Assembly: GCA_964575845.1 (NCBI GenBank)
Contig: CAZNSX010000006.1
Location: forward strand, 1-64,000
DNA: 64,000 nucleotides
Direction of reading: 5' to 3'
From: CAZNSX01 sp964575845
Lineage (GTDB): Bacteria; UBA8248; CAZNSX01
How positions within the stretch are numbered: the first letter of the stretch is position 1; each line of letters begins with the position of its first letter. A program made the position numbers and the translations under genes. This document shows, piece after piece, positions 44,453-53,848 of this stretch. The notes under the pieces are model-generated. The model made no database searches, was not told the origin of the DNA, and worked only from the letters and a program-made list of their open reading frames with translations.

Positions 44453-46642
44453 CTACGCCTTGTAGACTCTAACCGGTATTCTCCGCATCCGCGGGGTGCC
44501 TGCAACATGGTCGTACGGCGGGTCGGAGTCCGCCAGCACGTTGATGTTCTGCTCGAGGGCCTTCTCGTACCAATCCTCCTTTTCCGGGCACCACCAACAG
44601 ACGATGGCCGACACGACCTCGGGATGGGTCTTATCCGTGACGTTTGCCTGCACCCTGATCCGACGCTTCTTAGGGTTCTCGACGTAGACCCAGTCCCCAT
44701 CCTTGACCTTGCACTTCTTTGCAGCATCGGGGTGGATTTCCAAGGTGTTATTGGGAACCTTCCTCCGCGCCCATTTCAAGTTATGCCCCTGAGAGTGGTA
44801 GTAAATGTACTCACGGCGCCCCGTAAAAATTAAGGGGTATTCGTCGGCGAGTTCTGGGAACTCGAGCTCGCTCTCCCAGGGCTCTACGTAATAGGGGAGG
44901 GGATTGTAGTCGAACTTCTCGCACAGGCTTGAGTAAAGCTCGACCTTCCCGGAGGGGGTCTTGAACCCGTGCTCCTCATATTCGCGGTACTTCCACGGGA
45001 TCCTGATGATCCCTTTCCGACGGAGCTCTTCGAAGGTTATCCCCGTCTCCTTTAAGCGCCACTCGTTAAAATCGTGGATGTCGTTCCATTTGGGGAAATT
45101 CTCGAGCTTCATCTTCTTAGCCAGTTCGATGATAAATTTTCTATCTTCCCAGGCCTCGCCGGGCGGGTCGATGAGGGGCTGCCGGATAATCATGATCCCG
45201 TGCTCGTGTTCGGCTCCCAGTTCTTCTTTCTCCGCCCATGTACAGGCGGGCAGGACGTAGTCGGCCAACTCGCCCGAAGGGGTCATGAAATGCTCCATCT
45301 GGACGTAGAGATCCAGGGTCTTGAGGGCATTTATCACCTCGTGGGTGTTGGGTGCCGTGACCACGGGATTGAGCCCATGGAGGATGAGGGCCCGGAGCGG
45401 GTAGGGGTCATCATGGAGGAGCGCCTTATAGATGGAGACCATGTGGGCCTGGTGGACTGAGCCCGTGGGACCCGACCAGAGGGGGAAGCGCTTGGCTCCG
45501 ATCTGCCTCTCTTCCACTTCCTGTGGGAGCATTTTCTCACCTTCAAAGGGTCTTTTCTTTGCGGTGGAATAGGCTCCCCAGCCCGTGAGGTCCGGCGCCC
45601 TGACGAGTCCTTTCAGGCGCTTCGGAAGAATGTTCCCCCCGGGCACATCCAGGTTGCCCGTTATGGCGATGAGGCACGCGTAAGCCCGGCACGCACCGAA
45701 GGAGTTGGTCTGCTGGGTCAGACCGCAACGGTTGTAGATGGTGGAGGGCTTATGAGTGGCGTACAGGTGGGCAAATTGCCGGATCTTCTTGGCGGGGATC
45801 CAAGTGAGCTTTTCCGCCTTTTCGGGAGGATAGGCCTGCACGCACTCGCAGAGCTTGTCGAAACCTACGGTCCACTTCGAGACGAAATCCTTATCGTACA
45901 GCTCCTCATTGATGATCACGTTCAAGGCGGCGAGGGCCAGGGCGCCGTCGCCCCCGGGTCTGATCTGCAGCCAGAGATGAGCCCGGCCCGCGGGCTTTGT
46001 CTTGCGCGGGTCGATCACCACCAGCTTGACGTCTTTATCTTCCTGCAGTCTCTTCGTCATTCCCACCCAATGCGGGTTAAAAGAAACGGAAACATCGGTC
46101 CCCCACATGACGATGGTCTTTGCGTGCGCGTAATCGCTCGCGTGGGCGAAGTGCGAGACGAATGCGCCGAAGGTCACGTAATCCGAGGCGAACCCCGCTC
46201 CCTCGCAGGTATCAGTGGTGTTGTAGAGGTTTGGGCTTCCGAGAGCGCGAAGGAAAGGCGCGAGCATGGTGAATCTTCCGTAGGTGGGAGCGTGGGCGAT
46301 GGCCAGAGGGCCGTACTTCTCCTTCACGGCGTTAAGCTTCTCAGCGATCTCATCCAGGGCCTGGTCCCAGGATATGCGCTCCCACCTCCCCTCTCCCCTC
46401 TCCCCGACTCGTTTCATCGGGTATTTCAGCCGGTCGGGATGGTGGGCGTATTCGGCGAAATTTCTCCCTTTCGGGCAGGTGGAGCCATGAGTCACAGGAT
46501 TTTCCGGGTCTCCCGTGATTTTGACTATTTTCCCGTCCTGGACATGGCCGAGCACCCCGCACTGGATGTAACACGCGTGGCAGGCCGACCTTATGATCTT
46601 GACCGGACGTTTCTTCTTTCCAGTCTTTGTGGCAGTCGCCAT
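44453..46642 (-). CDS. Molybdopterin oxidoreductase, DMSO-reductase family (fourth)
   Basis: 729 residues with a complete canonical [4Fe-4S] site: Cys21-x2-Cys24-x3-Cys28 and Cys56 in TCPKG. Probable Mo/W ligand Cys146 (TTDTCEGAG). Its overall fold and the GRFTMLAPFLRALGSPN block resemble the enzyme at 29095 more than the two at 20912 and 26592. No signal peptide, no accessory subunit, so probably cytoplasmic and monomeric, about the size of acetylene hydratase (~730). Reaction unknown. GGAGGTCTCGCAA precedes the ATG. Confidence 0.9.
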   Translation of the reverse strand: MATATKTGKKKRPVKIIRSACHACYIQCGVLGHVQDGKIVKITGDPENPVTHGSTCPKGRNFAEYAHHPDRLKYPMKRVGERGEGRWERISWDQALDEIAEKLNAVKEKYGPLAIAHAPTYGRFTMLAPFLRALGSPNLYNTTDTCEGAGFASDYVTFGAFVSHFAHASDYAHAKTIVMWGTDVSVSFNPHWVGMTKRLQEDKDVKLVVIDPRKTKPAGRAHLWLQIRPGGDGALALAALNVIINEELYDKDFVSKWTVGFDKLCECVQAYPPEKAEKLTWIPAKKIRQFAHLYATHKPSTIYNRCGLTQQTNSFGACRAYACLIAITGNLDVPGGNILPKRLKGLVRAPDLTGWGAYSTAKKRPFEGEKMLPQEVEERQIGAKRFPLWSGPTGSVHQAHMVSIYKALLHDDPYPLRALILHGLNPVVTAPNTHEVINALKTLDLYVQMEHFMTPSGELADYVLPACTWAEKEELGAEHEHGIMIIRQPLIDPPGEAWEDRKFIIELAKKMKLENFPKWNDIHDFNEWRLKETGITFEELRRKGIIRIPWKYREYEEHGFKTPSGKVELYSSLCEKFDYNPLPYYVEPWESELEFPELADEYPLIFTGRREYIYYHSQGHNLKWARRKVPNNTLEIHPDAAKKCKVKDGDWVYVENPKKRRIRVQANVTDKTHPEVVSAIVCWWCPEKEDWYEKALEQNINVLADSDPPYDHVAGTPRMRRIPVRVYKA

Positions 46643-47220
46643 TTGCGAGACCTCCTCCAGAAAAGCAAGTGGGTTCGATCCCCCCGGGCCAGATTTTCGC
46701 CCCCCAAAGGGGGGATGATTGCGCGACCCGACCCTAATTCATAAGAGATGGCATGTCAACAAAAAAATTATTAAGTATTACAAATGTAGTCTTGAACGCC
46801 CCTGCCATAGATGGTATAGAGAGAGGGTGAAATGTTGGGCGAGGCAATGGCTTATTTTTTCAACGGTTAGCACGACCCAGGCGAACGGCAGCTCCTCATG
46901 CCAAAGGGATAACCCGATGAAAGCCCGACAAATATTGTGCGGGTGCACGATGAGGGGGTCGGCGCCTTTTCGACGGGCTGCGGGCTCCGCTTCAGAGAGG
47001 GCATTGGGTGTGCATTGATGAGACAGCCCTTTAAAGAGAGGTTCGGCTGCTTTATCAGAGAAAGGTGCCATCACACGCGGAGAGAGGGAAACCACTACCA
47101 CCGAGCAAGCCTGCTGGGTGCTCATGTTCACCTTGGCAAAAGCGGTCCGGGATTGAGAATATAAACCAGCCGCCTGAGAAAGTTTAGTTTATCTTGTTTT
47201 TAATCCAGAGGGATTTGGAA
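46643..47220. other. Divergent promoter region between molybdoenzyme 4 and XRE-cupin 2
   Basis: About 580 bases with no supported gene. It contains a perfect CCCCCC-AAA-GGGGGG hairpin (46700-46714) in the 5' leader of the molybdoenzyme. Small frames at 46719-47018 and 46937-47164 have no ribosome site or family similarity. No operator could be identified. Confidence 0.4.
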
Positions 47221-47763
47221 ATGGAAGTAGGGAAGAAAATAAAGGGTTTGAGGGAGCTCCACAACCTCTCCCAGGAGGAGCTTGCCAAAAGGGCTGGCCT
47301 CAGCAAATCAGCGGTCTCACTCATAGAACTCGATAATCGTAACCCAAAGATCAACACCCTCAAGAGGATCCTCGATGTCTTCAACATATCCTTGGCCCAA
47401 TTCTTCAGCGAGACAAGAGCAAATGAGAAGGTCATCTTCAGGGAGCAGGATCGAACCCTTCTTTTAGGAGACGACCGTACCTTCAAGATAGAACTCCTCG
47501 CACCATACGGCGGCGGAAGGCTCATCGAGCTCACTATGAACACGATTCAACCCCATAGGTCCTTTGACAGCGCCTATCGGCACGAAGGCCAAGAGGCCGG
47601 ATACGTGATAGACGGAGAAGTGGTGCTCACTCTCAGCAATAAGGACCATCACCTCAAGGCCGGTGAGTGTTTCTATTTCGCATCGAAAGAGCCCCATACC
47701 ATAAGGAACGATGGCAAGAAAGTAGCAAGGGTTCTGTGGATGATAGTGCCTCCCACGTTCTGA
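47221..47763 (+). CDS. XRE-family regulator with C-terminal cupin (second)
   Basis: 180 residues from the ATG at 47221, an upstream TTG being possible but less likely. N-terminal helix-turn-helix (KIKGLRELHNLSQEELAKRAGLSKSAVSLIELDNRNP) and a C-terminal cupin (HEGQEAGYVIDGEV ... GECFYFASKEPHTI). It likely controls the xanthine-dehydrogenase/fumarase genes downstream, and possibly the divergent molybdoenzyme gene. It is a distinct paralogue of the regulator at 19868. Confidence 0.87.
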   Translation: MEVGKKIKGLRELHNLSQEELAKRAGLSKSAVSLIELDNRNPKINTLKRILDVFNISLAQFFSETRANEKVIFREQDRTLLLGDDRTFKIELLAPYGGGRLIELTMNTIQPHRSFDSAYRHEGQEAGYVIDGEVVLTLSNKDHHLKAGECFYFASKEPHTIRNDGKKVARVLWMIVPPTF

Positions 47764-47770
47764 CCGCAGG

Positions 47771-50143
47771 GTGAGCCCTGCGGCTCTTGAGCTAAAACTT
47801 CTCAATCCAAAGACAAGGAAAATGAAACCGAAGGGGATGCGGGTGCAATCTTCAGCGGAGAGCCCGTCCGAAAGGTCGTCCATCGGAGTGGAGACGGCTG
47901 AAAAGGCCACGGGCCTCCTCCGGTATCTGGCTGACATAGAATTCCCTGAGATGCTCTGCGCTCAGGTGTTCTATAGTAGCCGACCCCATGCCCTGATAAG
48001 AAATATCCATACCGGAGAGGCCTCGAGAGCGCCCGGTGTGAGGGCCGTGCTGCTTGCTAAGGATGTGCCGGGCCGCAATCGCCTCGGAGACGCTCCCAAC
48101 GACCCCCCCCTCCTGGCCGAAGGAAGAGTGAGATATGCCGGTGAGGCCATCGCCCTGCTGGCCGCAGAGGAGGAGGGATTGGCTGATGAAGCCCTGAATT
48201 CCATCATGGTTGAGTATGAAGACCTCCCGCCTATTTTCTGTCCCGTGGAAGCCATGGAGCCCGATAGCCCCTCCCTCCACGAGGGCGGAAACCTCCTCTG
48301 CCATCTAAGAATAAATGTGGGAGAGGCTGAGGAGGCTCTGGAGGAATGCGATGCGGTCGTGGAGCATACCTTTCGCATTCCTCCTCTGGAGCACCTCTCT
48401 ATAGAAGCCGAGGGCGCGGTTGCGGTCCCTGGCTCGGACGGGATGACAATATGGGCACCCACTCAGGCTCCCTTTCATGTGCAGAGGGCTGTGGCGGCCA
48501 GCCTTGCCATCCCGCACGAAGATGTCCGGGTAATTCAGACCCCATGCGGAGGCGGCTTCGGCGGTAAGGCCGAAGGTTCCATCGCTGTCGCCGCAAGGGC
48601 GGCACTGCTTGCTCATCACCTCGAAAAACCCGTCGGGCTTTTCGCCTCGCGGGAGGAATCCATCATAAGCTCAACCAAGAGGCATGCCTGCATAATTCAC
48701 TATTCACTCGGGGCCCAGCGCAACGGGAGGCTTCTCGCCGCCCGAGCCCGCATCTTTCTCGAAAAAGGGGCCTACTCCCACTGGGGCGGCCCCATTCCAT
48801 CCGCGGCAAGGAGGGCGGCTTACCACATTCCAGGTCCCTACGTGGTTCCCAACGTGAAGGTTGACCTCTATTGCGTCCATACGAACCGCCAGCCAGGAGG
48901 CATAATGAGGGGGCCGGGGGGCTTTCAGGTCACTTTTGCCACAGAATCCTCCATGGATGCCATGGCCCGAAAGCTGGGAATGGATCCCATGGAATTCCGC
49001 ATGCTCAACAGCCTTTACCAAGGGGCCGCCGCATCAACGGGACCGAAGCTTGATCACAGCGTGGGGATAAAAGAGACCATAAGAGCGGCCAGCAGAGCCG
49101 CACGCTGGGGGAGGAGAGGACGACGCAGTTCCTCATCCCCTTCCAAAAGGAGGGGCATGGGGATCGGCTGCTGCTGGTTCGGAATCGGGAACCCAGACCC
49201 TGCCGGGGCGAGAGTGCAACTCGGAAAGGGCGGGAAGTTCCGGGTTGCCGGGGGCCTGGTGGACATGGGTCAGGGTTCAAAGGCCGCAATGGCTCAGGTC
49301 GCAGCCCATGCGCTGGGTGTCTCCCCTGGGAAGGTGTACGTTCAAGAGGTGGACACCAGGGTCGACCCATATAGCGCGGCCACGACCTCCTCCAAGGGCA
49401 CCACCTTTGTGGGAAACGCGGTCCTGGCGGCGGCCGCGGATGCCAGGAGGAACATCCTGAGGCTCGCCTCAGAGATTCTCGAAGCTGATGAAAATGACCT
49501 CACGATGGGGGATGAGAGGATATGGGTCAGAAGCTTCCCGAAAAAAAACCTCTCCCTCGAGGAAGCCGCGCTGGCTCTGGCGGAAATCAGGGACGGGAAC
49601 CTTGGCGAGGGGCGATGGGCTCCGCCGCCCCCGGAAATCGATAAGGAGACGGGAAGGGCAAAGTTCTGGCACGTATTCTCCTATGGAACCCAAATCGCCG
49701 AGGTGGAGGTGGACGTTGAGGTGGGAGAAGTGAGGTTGCTCAACCTTACGGCAGCCCATGATGTGGGCAGAGCCATCAACCCGCTCAGCGTGGAAGGACA
49801 AATCCACGGGGGAGTGGCAATGGGCGTTGGAGCCGCCCTGATGGAAGAGGTTTATTATGAAAATGGAACCATCGCCTTCCCCTCCATGGCGGGCTATCTC
49901 ATACCCACATCCCTCGACCTGCCGGAGATCTTTCCACTCATAGTGGAAGTTCCGAATAAGCTGGGACCCCTGGGCGCCAAGGGAGCGGGGGAGCCGCCGA
50001 TTTTGCCGACAGCGGCCGCCATAGCCAATGCCATCTGTGATGCCACCGGCATCCGAATCACTGAGCTCCCATTGACAGCGGAAAGGCTCAGGTTGGCTTT
50101 GAAGAAAAGGGGCGCGGAAGGCGTGGACCAGAAAAGCCGGTAA
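47771..50143 (+). CDS. Xanthine-dehydrogenase-family molybdopterin-binding large subunit (orphan)
   Basis: Up to 790 residues with the MoCo-binding GGGFGGK (260-266), a VDMGQGSKAAMAQVAAHAL block, AAHDVGRAINPLSVEGQIHGG, and the C-terminal GAKGAGEPPILPTAAAIANAI with the catalytic Glu of the CoxL/XdhB group. These enzymes hydroxylate heterocycles or oxidise aldehydes or CO using Mo with a mono-oxo, sulfido or Cu site. The FAD (medium) and 2Fe-2S (small) subunits normally encoded next to it are absent. Start uncertain: GTG at 47771 or ATG at 47822. Follows the regulator by 7 bases. Confidence 0.88.
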   Translation: MSPAALELKLLNPKTRKMKPKGMRVQSSAESPSERSSIGVETAEKATGLLRYLADIEFPEMLCAQVFYSSRPHALIRNIHTGEASRAPGVRAVLLAKDVPGRNRLGDAPNDPPLLAEGRVRYAGEAIALLAAEEEGLADEALNSIMVEYEDLPPIFCPVEAMEPDSPSLHEGGNLLCHLRINVGEAEEALEECDAVVEHTFRIPPLEHLSIEAEGAVAVPGSDGMTIWAPTQAPFHVQRAVAASLAIPHEDVRVIQTPCGGGFGGKAEGSIAVAARAALLAHHLEKPVGLFASREESIISSTKRHACIIHYSLGAQRNGRLLAARARIFLEKGAYSHWGGPIPSAARRAAYHIPGPYVVPNVKVDLYCVHTNRQPGGIMRGPGGFQVTFATESSMDAMARKLGMDPMEFRMLNSLYQGAAASTGPKLDHSVGIKETIRAASRAARWGRRGRRSSSSPSKRRGMGIGCCWFGIGNPDPAGARVQLGKGGKFRVAGGLVDMGQGSKAAMAQVAAHALGVSPGKVYVQEVDTRVDPYSAATTSSKGTTFVGNAVLAAAADARRNILRLASEILEADENDLTMGDERIWVRSFPKKNLSLEEAALALAEIRDGNLGEGRWAPPPPEIDKETGRAKFWHVFSYGTQIAEVEVDVEVGEVRLLNLTAAHDVGRAINPLSVEGQIHGGVAMGVGAALMEEVYYENGTIAFPSMAGYLIPTSLDLPEIFPLIVEVPNKLGPLGAKGAGEPPILPTAAAIANAICDATGIRITELPLTAERLRLALKKRGAEGVDQKSR

Positions 50144-50203
50144 ACAGAGCTGAGAAGCGCTATTGAGAAGACGGGCCGGACCACCAACGGATGGGAGGTG
50201 ATG

Positions 50204-51088
50204 ATGTTGCGTGCCGGGATCATTGAAGACACGGTGTTTGAGCTCTTGAAAAAGATGGCCACCCGGGTTCCCCCGGACGTTTATGGAGGACTTGCCAAAG
50301 CCTATGCAAAGGAGCGGCAGGAATTTGCGAAGAGCCACCTCGCGCTCATCATGAAGAATATCAGGCTGGCCCAAAGAAAGGGTTGGCCCCTCTGCCAGGA
50401 CACGGGTGTCCTGCACTTTCATGTGAAGATAGGCCCAAAGGCCAGGCTTCCCGAGAATTTCGAGCAGAAGGTTCTGCGCGGTGTCGCCAAAGCCACAAGA
50501 GAGATCCCGCTCCGGGAGAATGTGGCTCATCCGCTCTCCCGAAAGAACACCGGAAGCAACCTTGGCACAAGGATACCTTACTTCAGTTACGGACTGGTGC
50601 CGCGAGGAGACGCCGTCCAGCTCTCGGTGGTGCCAAAGGCCGGAGGGTGTGAGAACTGGAGCACACTCCGGATGTTTCATCCGTCGAAGGACTGGGACGA
50701 CATCCGGGCCTTCATCCTCGAATGGGTGGCCACCTCAGGGGGACGATCTTGTACCCCCAATGTCTTGGGGGTGGGGATAGGTGGAACGGGCGCCATCGCC
50801 ATGGAGTTGGCGGATAGTGCCTCAGTGCGGCCCCTTCATCTTCGAAACCCGGACAGGTTCTGGGCGAAGCTCGAGGCCGGGCTTTTGAAAGAGGTCAACT
50901 CTCTGGGTATCGGGCCCATGGGGGTGGGAGGCGATACAACCCTTTTGGGCGTGAATATAGAGGCCGCTGATACCCACACCTCCATGTTGCCGGTGGGAGT
51001 GGTTCTTCAGTGCTGGGCCCTTCGTCGCGAGACGGCGACCATCCGTCCCGATGGCAGGGTGAGGTTCTTCAACAAAGGAGGGGTATGA
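50204..51088 (+). CDS. Class I fumarase / tartrate dehydratase, alpha subunit
   Basis: About 294 residues. CQDTGVLHFHVKIG contains a cluster Cys, and GGCENWS and CTPNVLGVGIGGT supply the other cysteines of the [4Fe-4S] hydratase cluster. Forms a heterodimer with the beta subunit in the cytoplasm, reversibly hydrating fumarate (or a close C4 diacid). The GTG/ATG/ATG run leaves the start ambiguous; 50204 gives the best spacing to GGGAGG. Overlaps the beta gene. Confidence 0.88.
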   Translation: MLRAGIIEDTVFELLKKMATRVPPDVYGGLAKAYAKERQEFAKSHLALIMKNIRLAQRKGWPLCQDTGVLHFHVKIGPKARLPENFEQKVLRGVAKATREIPLRENVAHPLSRKNTGSNLGTRIPYFSYGLVPRGDAVQLSVVPKAGGCENWSTLRMFHPSKDWDDIRAFILEWVATSGGRSCTPNVLGVGIGGTGAIAMELADSASVRPLHLRNPDRFWAKLEAGLLKEVNSLGIGPMGVGGDTTLLGVNIEAADTHTSMLPVGVVLQCWALRRETATIRPDGRVRFFNKGGV

Positions 51089-51681
51089 TGGGCCGCGAAA
51101 TAAATCTGAGCACCCCGATAGCGGCTGAGGAGGTGAGAAAGCTCAGAATAGGTGATGAGGTGTACCTTTCGGGAACCATGTTCACCGCGAGAGATATCGG
51201 TTTAAAAAAAATGGCGGCCTTCCTCAAAGGGAAGAAGAGATGGCCCTTCAGCCTGAAAGACAGCGCTCTCATGTATGCGGGCCCACTGATAGTCCGGGAT
51301 GAGGAGGGCTTTCGCCTCATCGCCAACAGCCCTGGCACCAGCGCGAGGATGCCCTCGCCCGCCGCCATCATCAAGAACTCAGGCATCAGGCTGATAGTAG
51401 GAAAGGGCGGTATGGCCGAGGAGGCTGTCCCCGCCCTGAAGAGTGCTGGGTGCGTTTATCTGTCTTTCCCCGGAGGATGTGGAGCGATGACAGTGGCCCA
51501 GACAGAGGCGATAGAAGCGGGTTATTGGCCCGACCTCGGCCTTCCCGACCGGGTGTGGAAGATGCGCGTCAGAAACCTGGGCCCCCTTCTCGTAACCATC
51601 GATGCGCGAGGGAATGACCATTATGCGAAGGTGAAAAGGGAGGTGCGGCGCAATATCACGGGGTTGGGGTTGAAAAGGTAG
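51085..51681 (+). CDS. Class I fumarase / tartrate dehydratase, beta subunit
   Basis: About 198 residues. Starts at ATGATG overlapping the alpha stop (ATGA), with GGAGGGGT upstream; the second ATG has better spacing. Contains GDEVYLSGTMFTARDIGLKKM, YAGPLIVR and a GGCGAMTVAQTEAIEAGYWPDLGLPDRVWKMRVRNLGPL block, all of the FumA C-terminal swivel domain. Forms the second half of the substrate pocket. Confidence 0.88.
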   Translation: MMGREINLSTPIAAEEVRKLRIGDEVYLSGTMFTARDIGLKKMAAFLKGKKRWPFSLKDSALMYAGPLIVRDEEGFRLIANSPGTSARMPSPAAIIKNSGIRLIVGKGGMAEEAVPALKSAGCVYLSFPGGCGAMTVAQTEAIEAGYWPDLGLPDRVWKMRVRNLGPLLVTIDARGNDHYAKVKREVRRNITGLGLKR

Positions 51682-51750
51682 AGGAAAACCGCTCCCCGAG
51701 AAACGGCCTGGTTTGTTTCGACACGCACCTTTTTCAAGGAGGATGAGAAT

Positions 51751-52128
51751 ATGGAAGGCGGCAAAGTTGAGGGAAACCGCGTGGAGGTCTTTAAGGCCGA
51801 GGACACGCCAAAAGAGGAGGTCTACAAGGGAATGTATCGCCGTCGCCTGGCCCTCGGGAAGAACCTCATGATGAACATCTACGAGCAGGAGCCCGGCGCG
51901 GTCACCCCCGAGCACAGCCATTCCCAGGAACTCATGGCCATCCTACTCGAAGGCAAGGTGGAAGCGGTCTTCAACGGAGCCAAACATCTTCTCGGCCCCG
52001 GGTCGGGCTACCACATACCCTCGAACGTGACCCACGGCCCCTTCACGGTGGTGGGCAATGAGAAGGCCGTTTACATCGATGTGCTCTCACCGCCCAGGGC
52101 CATCGAGGAGTACGCTGAAAAAAAATAG
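51751..52128 (+). CDS. Small cupin protein 3
   Basis: 125 residues. Cupin motif 1 PEHSHSQELMAILLEGKVEAVF, motif 2 GSGYHIPSNVTHGPF. A compact metal-binding cupin, possibly a lyase, isomerase or regulator of the pathway. The CAAGGAGGATGAGAAT before the ATG is a good ribosome site. Last plus-strand gene before the convergent membrane gene, 7 bases away. Confidence 0.85.
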   Translation: MEGGKVEGNRVEVFKAEDTPKEEVYKGMYRRRLALGKNLMMNIYEQEPGAVTPEHSHSQELMAILLEGKVEAVFNGAKHLLGPGSGYHIPSNVTHGPFTVVGNEKAVYIDVLSPPRAIEEYAEKK

Positions 52129-52135
52129 AGCCTTC

Positions 52136-53158
52136 TCAGGTGATGGGCCTTATGGCGATCACTTCTCCGCCGAATATCAACCACAGCAGGTAGGGGACGG
52201 TGGAGATTGTCGTGAAGGCGATAAATCCTATGACCGAGATAGAGGCCGCCCGTCGCTGGAACTTCGCGACCACCTGCGCCAGGGAGGGAAGGCCTTTCAG
52301 GGGTTCTGTGAACCCCACAGCCAGGCCGAAGAAGGAGCCCCCGAAGAGCGACGCATACATCGGATATCCTATGTAGTAATATTCGGGCTTCAGCATGTCA
52401 AAGGGGCAGTGGTGAGAGGGCATGGCGTATATATAGCTGCTGATGAAAGATATTATGGCGAGGATGGAATAAGGGAAAGAAAAGACCGAGATGGCGGAAA
52501 AAGGATAAGAAAGCCAGCCGACTCCCCGGCGAAAGAGGAGGCCGATCGTGATGGCCGAGCCCATCACCAGATAAAACCCGCCCATGGCAATTTCCTCTGA
52601 GATTCCCGTCATGCTTGATGCGATGGGAGGGCCTATATCATAGACTATTCCGCAGCACGAGACTATCAGTGTGGGGTTGAGATTGATGAAATAAAGGGAC
52701 TGGAGGACACCGTCGGACACCAGGACGGGGATCAGCACCAGAAGGAATTTGAACTTGAACTTAGCGAGGGGGTAATCCTCAACCCGGGTGTCGAGGTAAT
52801 TGATGGTGATCCAGGCCGCGTAGACGAAGAAGGCGGCGACCTTCACGTATAGGGTCCAGAACCCGTAAGGGTTGGCGTTCAGGGAGCCGGTGGCGCACAT
52901 GGCGCCGGTGAGGATGTCTGATAGTTTGTCGGCGGTAACCACGAAGAGAACAAGAGATAATATTTGAAAGCCCAAGACGTATTGCATTATGGTGGAAACC
53001 AGGTAGCTCCTCTGCTCAAGTAGCAATTGTTCCTCGGAAGCCGACGAAGGGTCCCACCTCCGCACTATCCCCTGGGCGACGAAGATAGCGTATCCCGAGA
53101 GGCTCAATATGGCCAGCGTGCCGATGAGCTGGGCTATGATCCAAGAATTTAGGATCAA
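52136..53158 (-). CDS. Polytopic membrane protein with Cys/His clusters, NosL/ABC cluster
   Basis: 340 residues, about seven to eight hydrophobic helices. Conserved-looking polar cysteines: GAMCATGSLNANPYGF (Cys88), TLIVSCCGIVYD (Cys168-Cys169) and SHHCPFDML (His249-His250-Cys251). This is consistent with a metal- or heme-handling membrane protein, but the family is not recognised. The gene overlaps the 3' end of the ATPase gene by four bases, so it is translated with it. Not homologous to the MerT-like protein at 37918 outside the shared SCCG. Confidence 0.7.
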   Translation of the reverse strand: MILNSWIIAQLIGTLAILSLSGYAIFVAQGIVRRWDPSSASEEQLLLEQRSYLVSTIMQYVLGFQILSLVLFVVTADKLSDILTGAMCATGSLNANPYGFWTLYVKVAAFFVYAAWITINYLDTRVEDYPLAKFKFKFLLVLIPVLVSDGVLQSLYFINLNPTLIVSCCGIVYDIGPPIASSMTGISEEIAMGGFYLVMGSAITIGLLFRRGVGWLSYPFSAISVFSFPYSILAIISFISSYIYAMPSHHCPFDMLKPEYYYIGYPMYASLFGGSFFGLAVGFTEPLKGLPSLAQVVAKFQRRAASISVIGFIAFTTISTVPYLLWLIFGGEVIAIRPIT

Positions 53159-53844
53159 CTCTCCACACCCACTATCCGGCCGTCCCTCATGTCGTACACC
53201 CTGTCCACTGAGCCAGCCTCAAAGATCAACGGGTCGTGGCTTGCGATGATGACCGTTCTGCCCTCACTCTTGAGGGAGGCCAGGATCGCCAAGAATTCTG
53301 AGGATAGGTGAGTGTCGAGATGGGCGGTCGGCTCGTCGGCCAGGATAATAGAGGGGTTGTTTATGAGGGCTCTGGCGATGGCCACCCGTTGCTGCTCCCC
53401 CCCGGAGAGCTGGCGGACGTAGAAATCCTTCCTCCTCGTCAGGTTGAGCTTTTCCAGGAGCTCCAGGGTCCGGACCTCCCGCTCCCCGGGAGGGACGCCG
53501 AGGGGCAGGAGAGGAACGCCTATGTTATCCATGACGCGCACGTGGGGCATGAGGTGAAACTGCTGAAAGATGAACCCTATATGGGCCCGGCGGTGGAGGG
53601 TCAAGAACCTTTCGGGGAGCTTCGAGACCGTCTTCCCCTTCACGATGACCTCGCCGCTGGTGGGGCGCGCCATGCATCCCACGAGGGTCAGGAGGGTGGT
53701 CTTGCCCGACCCGCTCGGCCCCTTGATGACCACCAGTTCCCCCTCCTCGACCTCGAAGTTCACTCCGTCGATAGCACAAACTTCATTGGGCAGACCCCTG
53801 TTGTAGATCTTTCGGACCGCGGCGGTTTTCACTACGGAAGCCAT
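53155..53844 (-). CDS. ABC transporter ATPase, LolD/MacB type
   Basis: 229 residues with Walker A GPSGSGKTT (42-50), LSGGEQQRVAIARAL from 146, and ILADEPTAHLDT. Works with the FtsX-like permease gene four bases upstream. The MacB/LolD group moves substrates out of the inner membrane without crossing it, typically lipoproteins, peptides or heme-related substrates. Confidence 0.9.
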   Translation of the reverse strand: MASVVKTAAVRKIYNRGLPNEVCAIDGVNFEVEEGELVVIKGPSGSGKTTLLTLVGCMARPTSGEVIVKGKTVSKLPERFLTLHRRAHIGFIFQQFHLMPHVRVMDNIGVPLLPLGVPPGEREVRTLELLEKLNLTRRKDFYVRQLSGGEQQRVAIARALINNPSIILADEPTAHLDTHLSSEFLAILASLKSEGRTVIIASHDPLIFEAGSVDRVYDMRDGRIVGVES

Positions 53845-53848
53845 CTCG

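Noticed and set aside
46669..46686. GGTTCGATC-rich stretch resembling a tRNA T-arm
   Set aside because: The flanking bases do not pair into a T-stem, and no anticodon, D-arm or acceptor stem could be found on either strand.
46937..47164. 75-codon plus frame before the XRE-cupin gene
   Set aside because: No ribosome site and an improbable Cys/His-rich composition without family resemblance.
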